From NCBI GenBank assembly GCA_041795785.1, contig JBHBXR010000145.1, positions 1 through 13,047 of the forward strand: DNA of 13,047 nt. The letters run 5' to 3'. This document shows positions 12,838 through 13,047 of the stretch, piece after piece (position 1 is the first letter of the stretch; each line of letters begins with the position of its first letter). Origin of the DNA: CAJPST01 sp041795785 (GTDB lineage: Bacteria; Pseudomonadota; Gammaproteobacteria; Enterobacterales; Pasteurellaceae). The translations under genes were made by a program, and so were the position numbers. Below the pieces are notes generated by a model, which made no database searches, was not told where the DNA came from, and saw only the letters and a list, made by a program, of their open reading frames with translations.

Positions 12838-13047
12838 CTATACCATATCCCGATGTATGCGGTGTTTCCCAGAACGCATACCAGTATTGATATACCGTTC
12901 TATAACTTTAAGCATCGCAAACAGTATGGCATCCTTATGCGAACGCTTCCCCTGATGAGGTGTATCATCTTTAATTAGGCAATAATCTATTATACAGTTT
13001 TTGTAATTCTCTATCTGTTCATAAAAAGGATCATTAAACAATTCCCA
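12838..13047 (-). CDS. Unrecognised protein, C-terminal part, cut by the right edge
   Basis: An open frame runs leftward from the right edge to a TAG at 12840-12838, 69 codons with no stop. There is a possible TTG at 13041 but no ribosome site, and the frame is open to the last base, so I read it as the 3' end of a longer gene and not as a complete small one. The visible part is charged and hydrophilic with one predicted helix (SHKDAILFAMLKVIERYI) and a basic tail ending in HRIHRDMV. I do not recognise the family. The region is more AT-rich than the core genes to the left and follows a tRNA-Leu, a common insertion site for integrating elements, so foreign origin is possible. The alternative is that it is not coding at all. 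The rest of 12746-12837 holds only the repeats noted. Confidence 0.45.
   Translation of the reverse strand, partial: WELFNDPFYEQIENYKNCIIDYCLIKDDTPHQGKRSHKDAILFAMLKVIERYINTGMRSGKHRIHRDMV

Overview
The window is a core chromosomal segment of a gammaproteobacterium of the family Pasteurellaceae. Protein sequences and gene order fit, and the Haemophilus-type DNA uptake signal core (AAGTGCGGT or its complement) occurs ten times in 13 kb, about the density seen in naturally transformable Haemophilus/Pasteurella-type genomes. The actinobacillus-pleuropneumoniae-type core (ACAAGCGGT) was not found. G+C looks moderate (mid-40s percent by eye), which would suit genera such as Basfia/Mannheimia succiniciproducens, Actinobacillus succinogenes or Aggregatibacter better than H. 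influenzae. The species cannot be fixed from the sequence alone.

Layout: (1) 1-190, the terminator of a gene lying off the left edge, then a short non-coding stretch with small repeats. (2) 191-2701, a leftward group dksA - pcnB - folK: transcription factor, RNA polyadenylation, folate synthesis. A uptake-signal-pair terminator separates dksA from pcnB. (3) 2702-3014, the divergent dksA/comEC control region, containing a candidate competence-type CRP (CRP-S) site with a promoter correctly spaced for comEC. (4) 3015-9172, a rightward run comEC - msbA - lpxK - ycaR - kdsB. comEC encodes the inner-membrane DNA uptake channel. The next genes make or move lipid A and activate Kdo for the LPS/LOS inner core. 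(5) 9196-11701, a YidB/DUF937-family protein of unknown role and then uvrC (excision repair). (6) 11838-12745, pgsA (phosphatidylglycerophosphate synthase) followed by tRNA-Gly(GCC) and tRNA-Leu(UAA), the same neighbourhood as uvrC-pgsA-glyW-cysT-leuZ in E. coli but without the cysteine tRNA. (7) 12746-13047, AT-rich repeats and the 3' end of an unrecognised leftward gene that runs off the right edge.

The genes are mostly housekeeping: envelope lipid synthesis (msbA, lpxK, kdsB, pgsA), nucleic acid processing and repair (pcnB, uvrC), global control (dksA), folate (folK) and competence (comEC). I found no convincing new multi-gene system. The most informative details are regulatory: pcnB probably starts at an AUU codon with a well-placed Shine-Dalgarno sequence, comEC has a CRP-S-like competence promoter, and the tRNA promoter has a GC-rich discriminator typical of stringent control.
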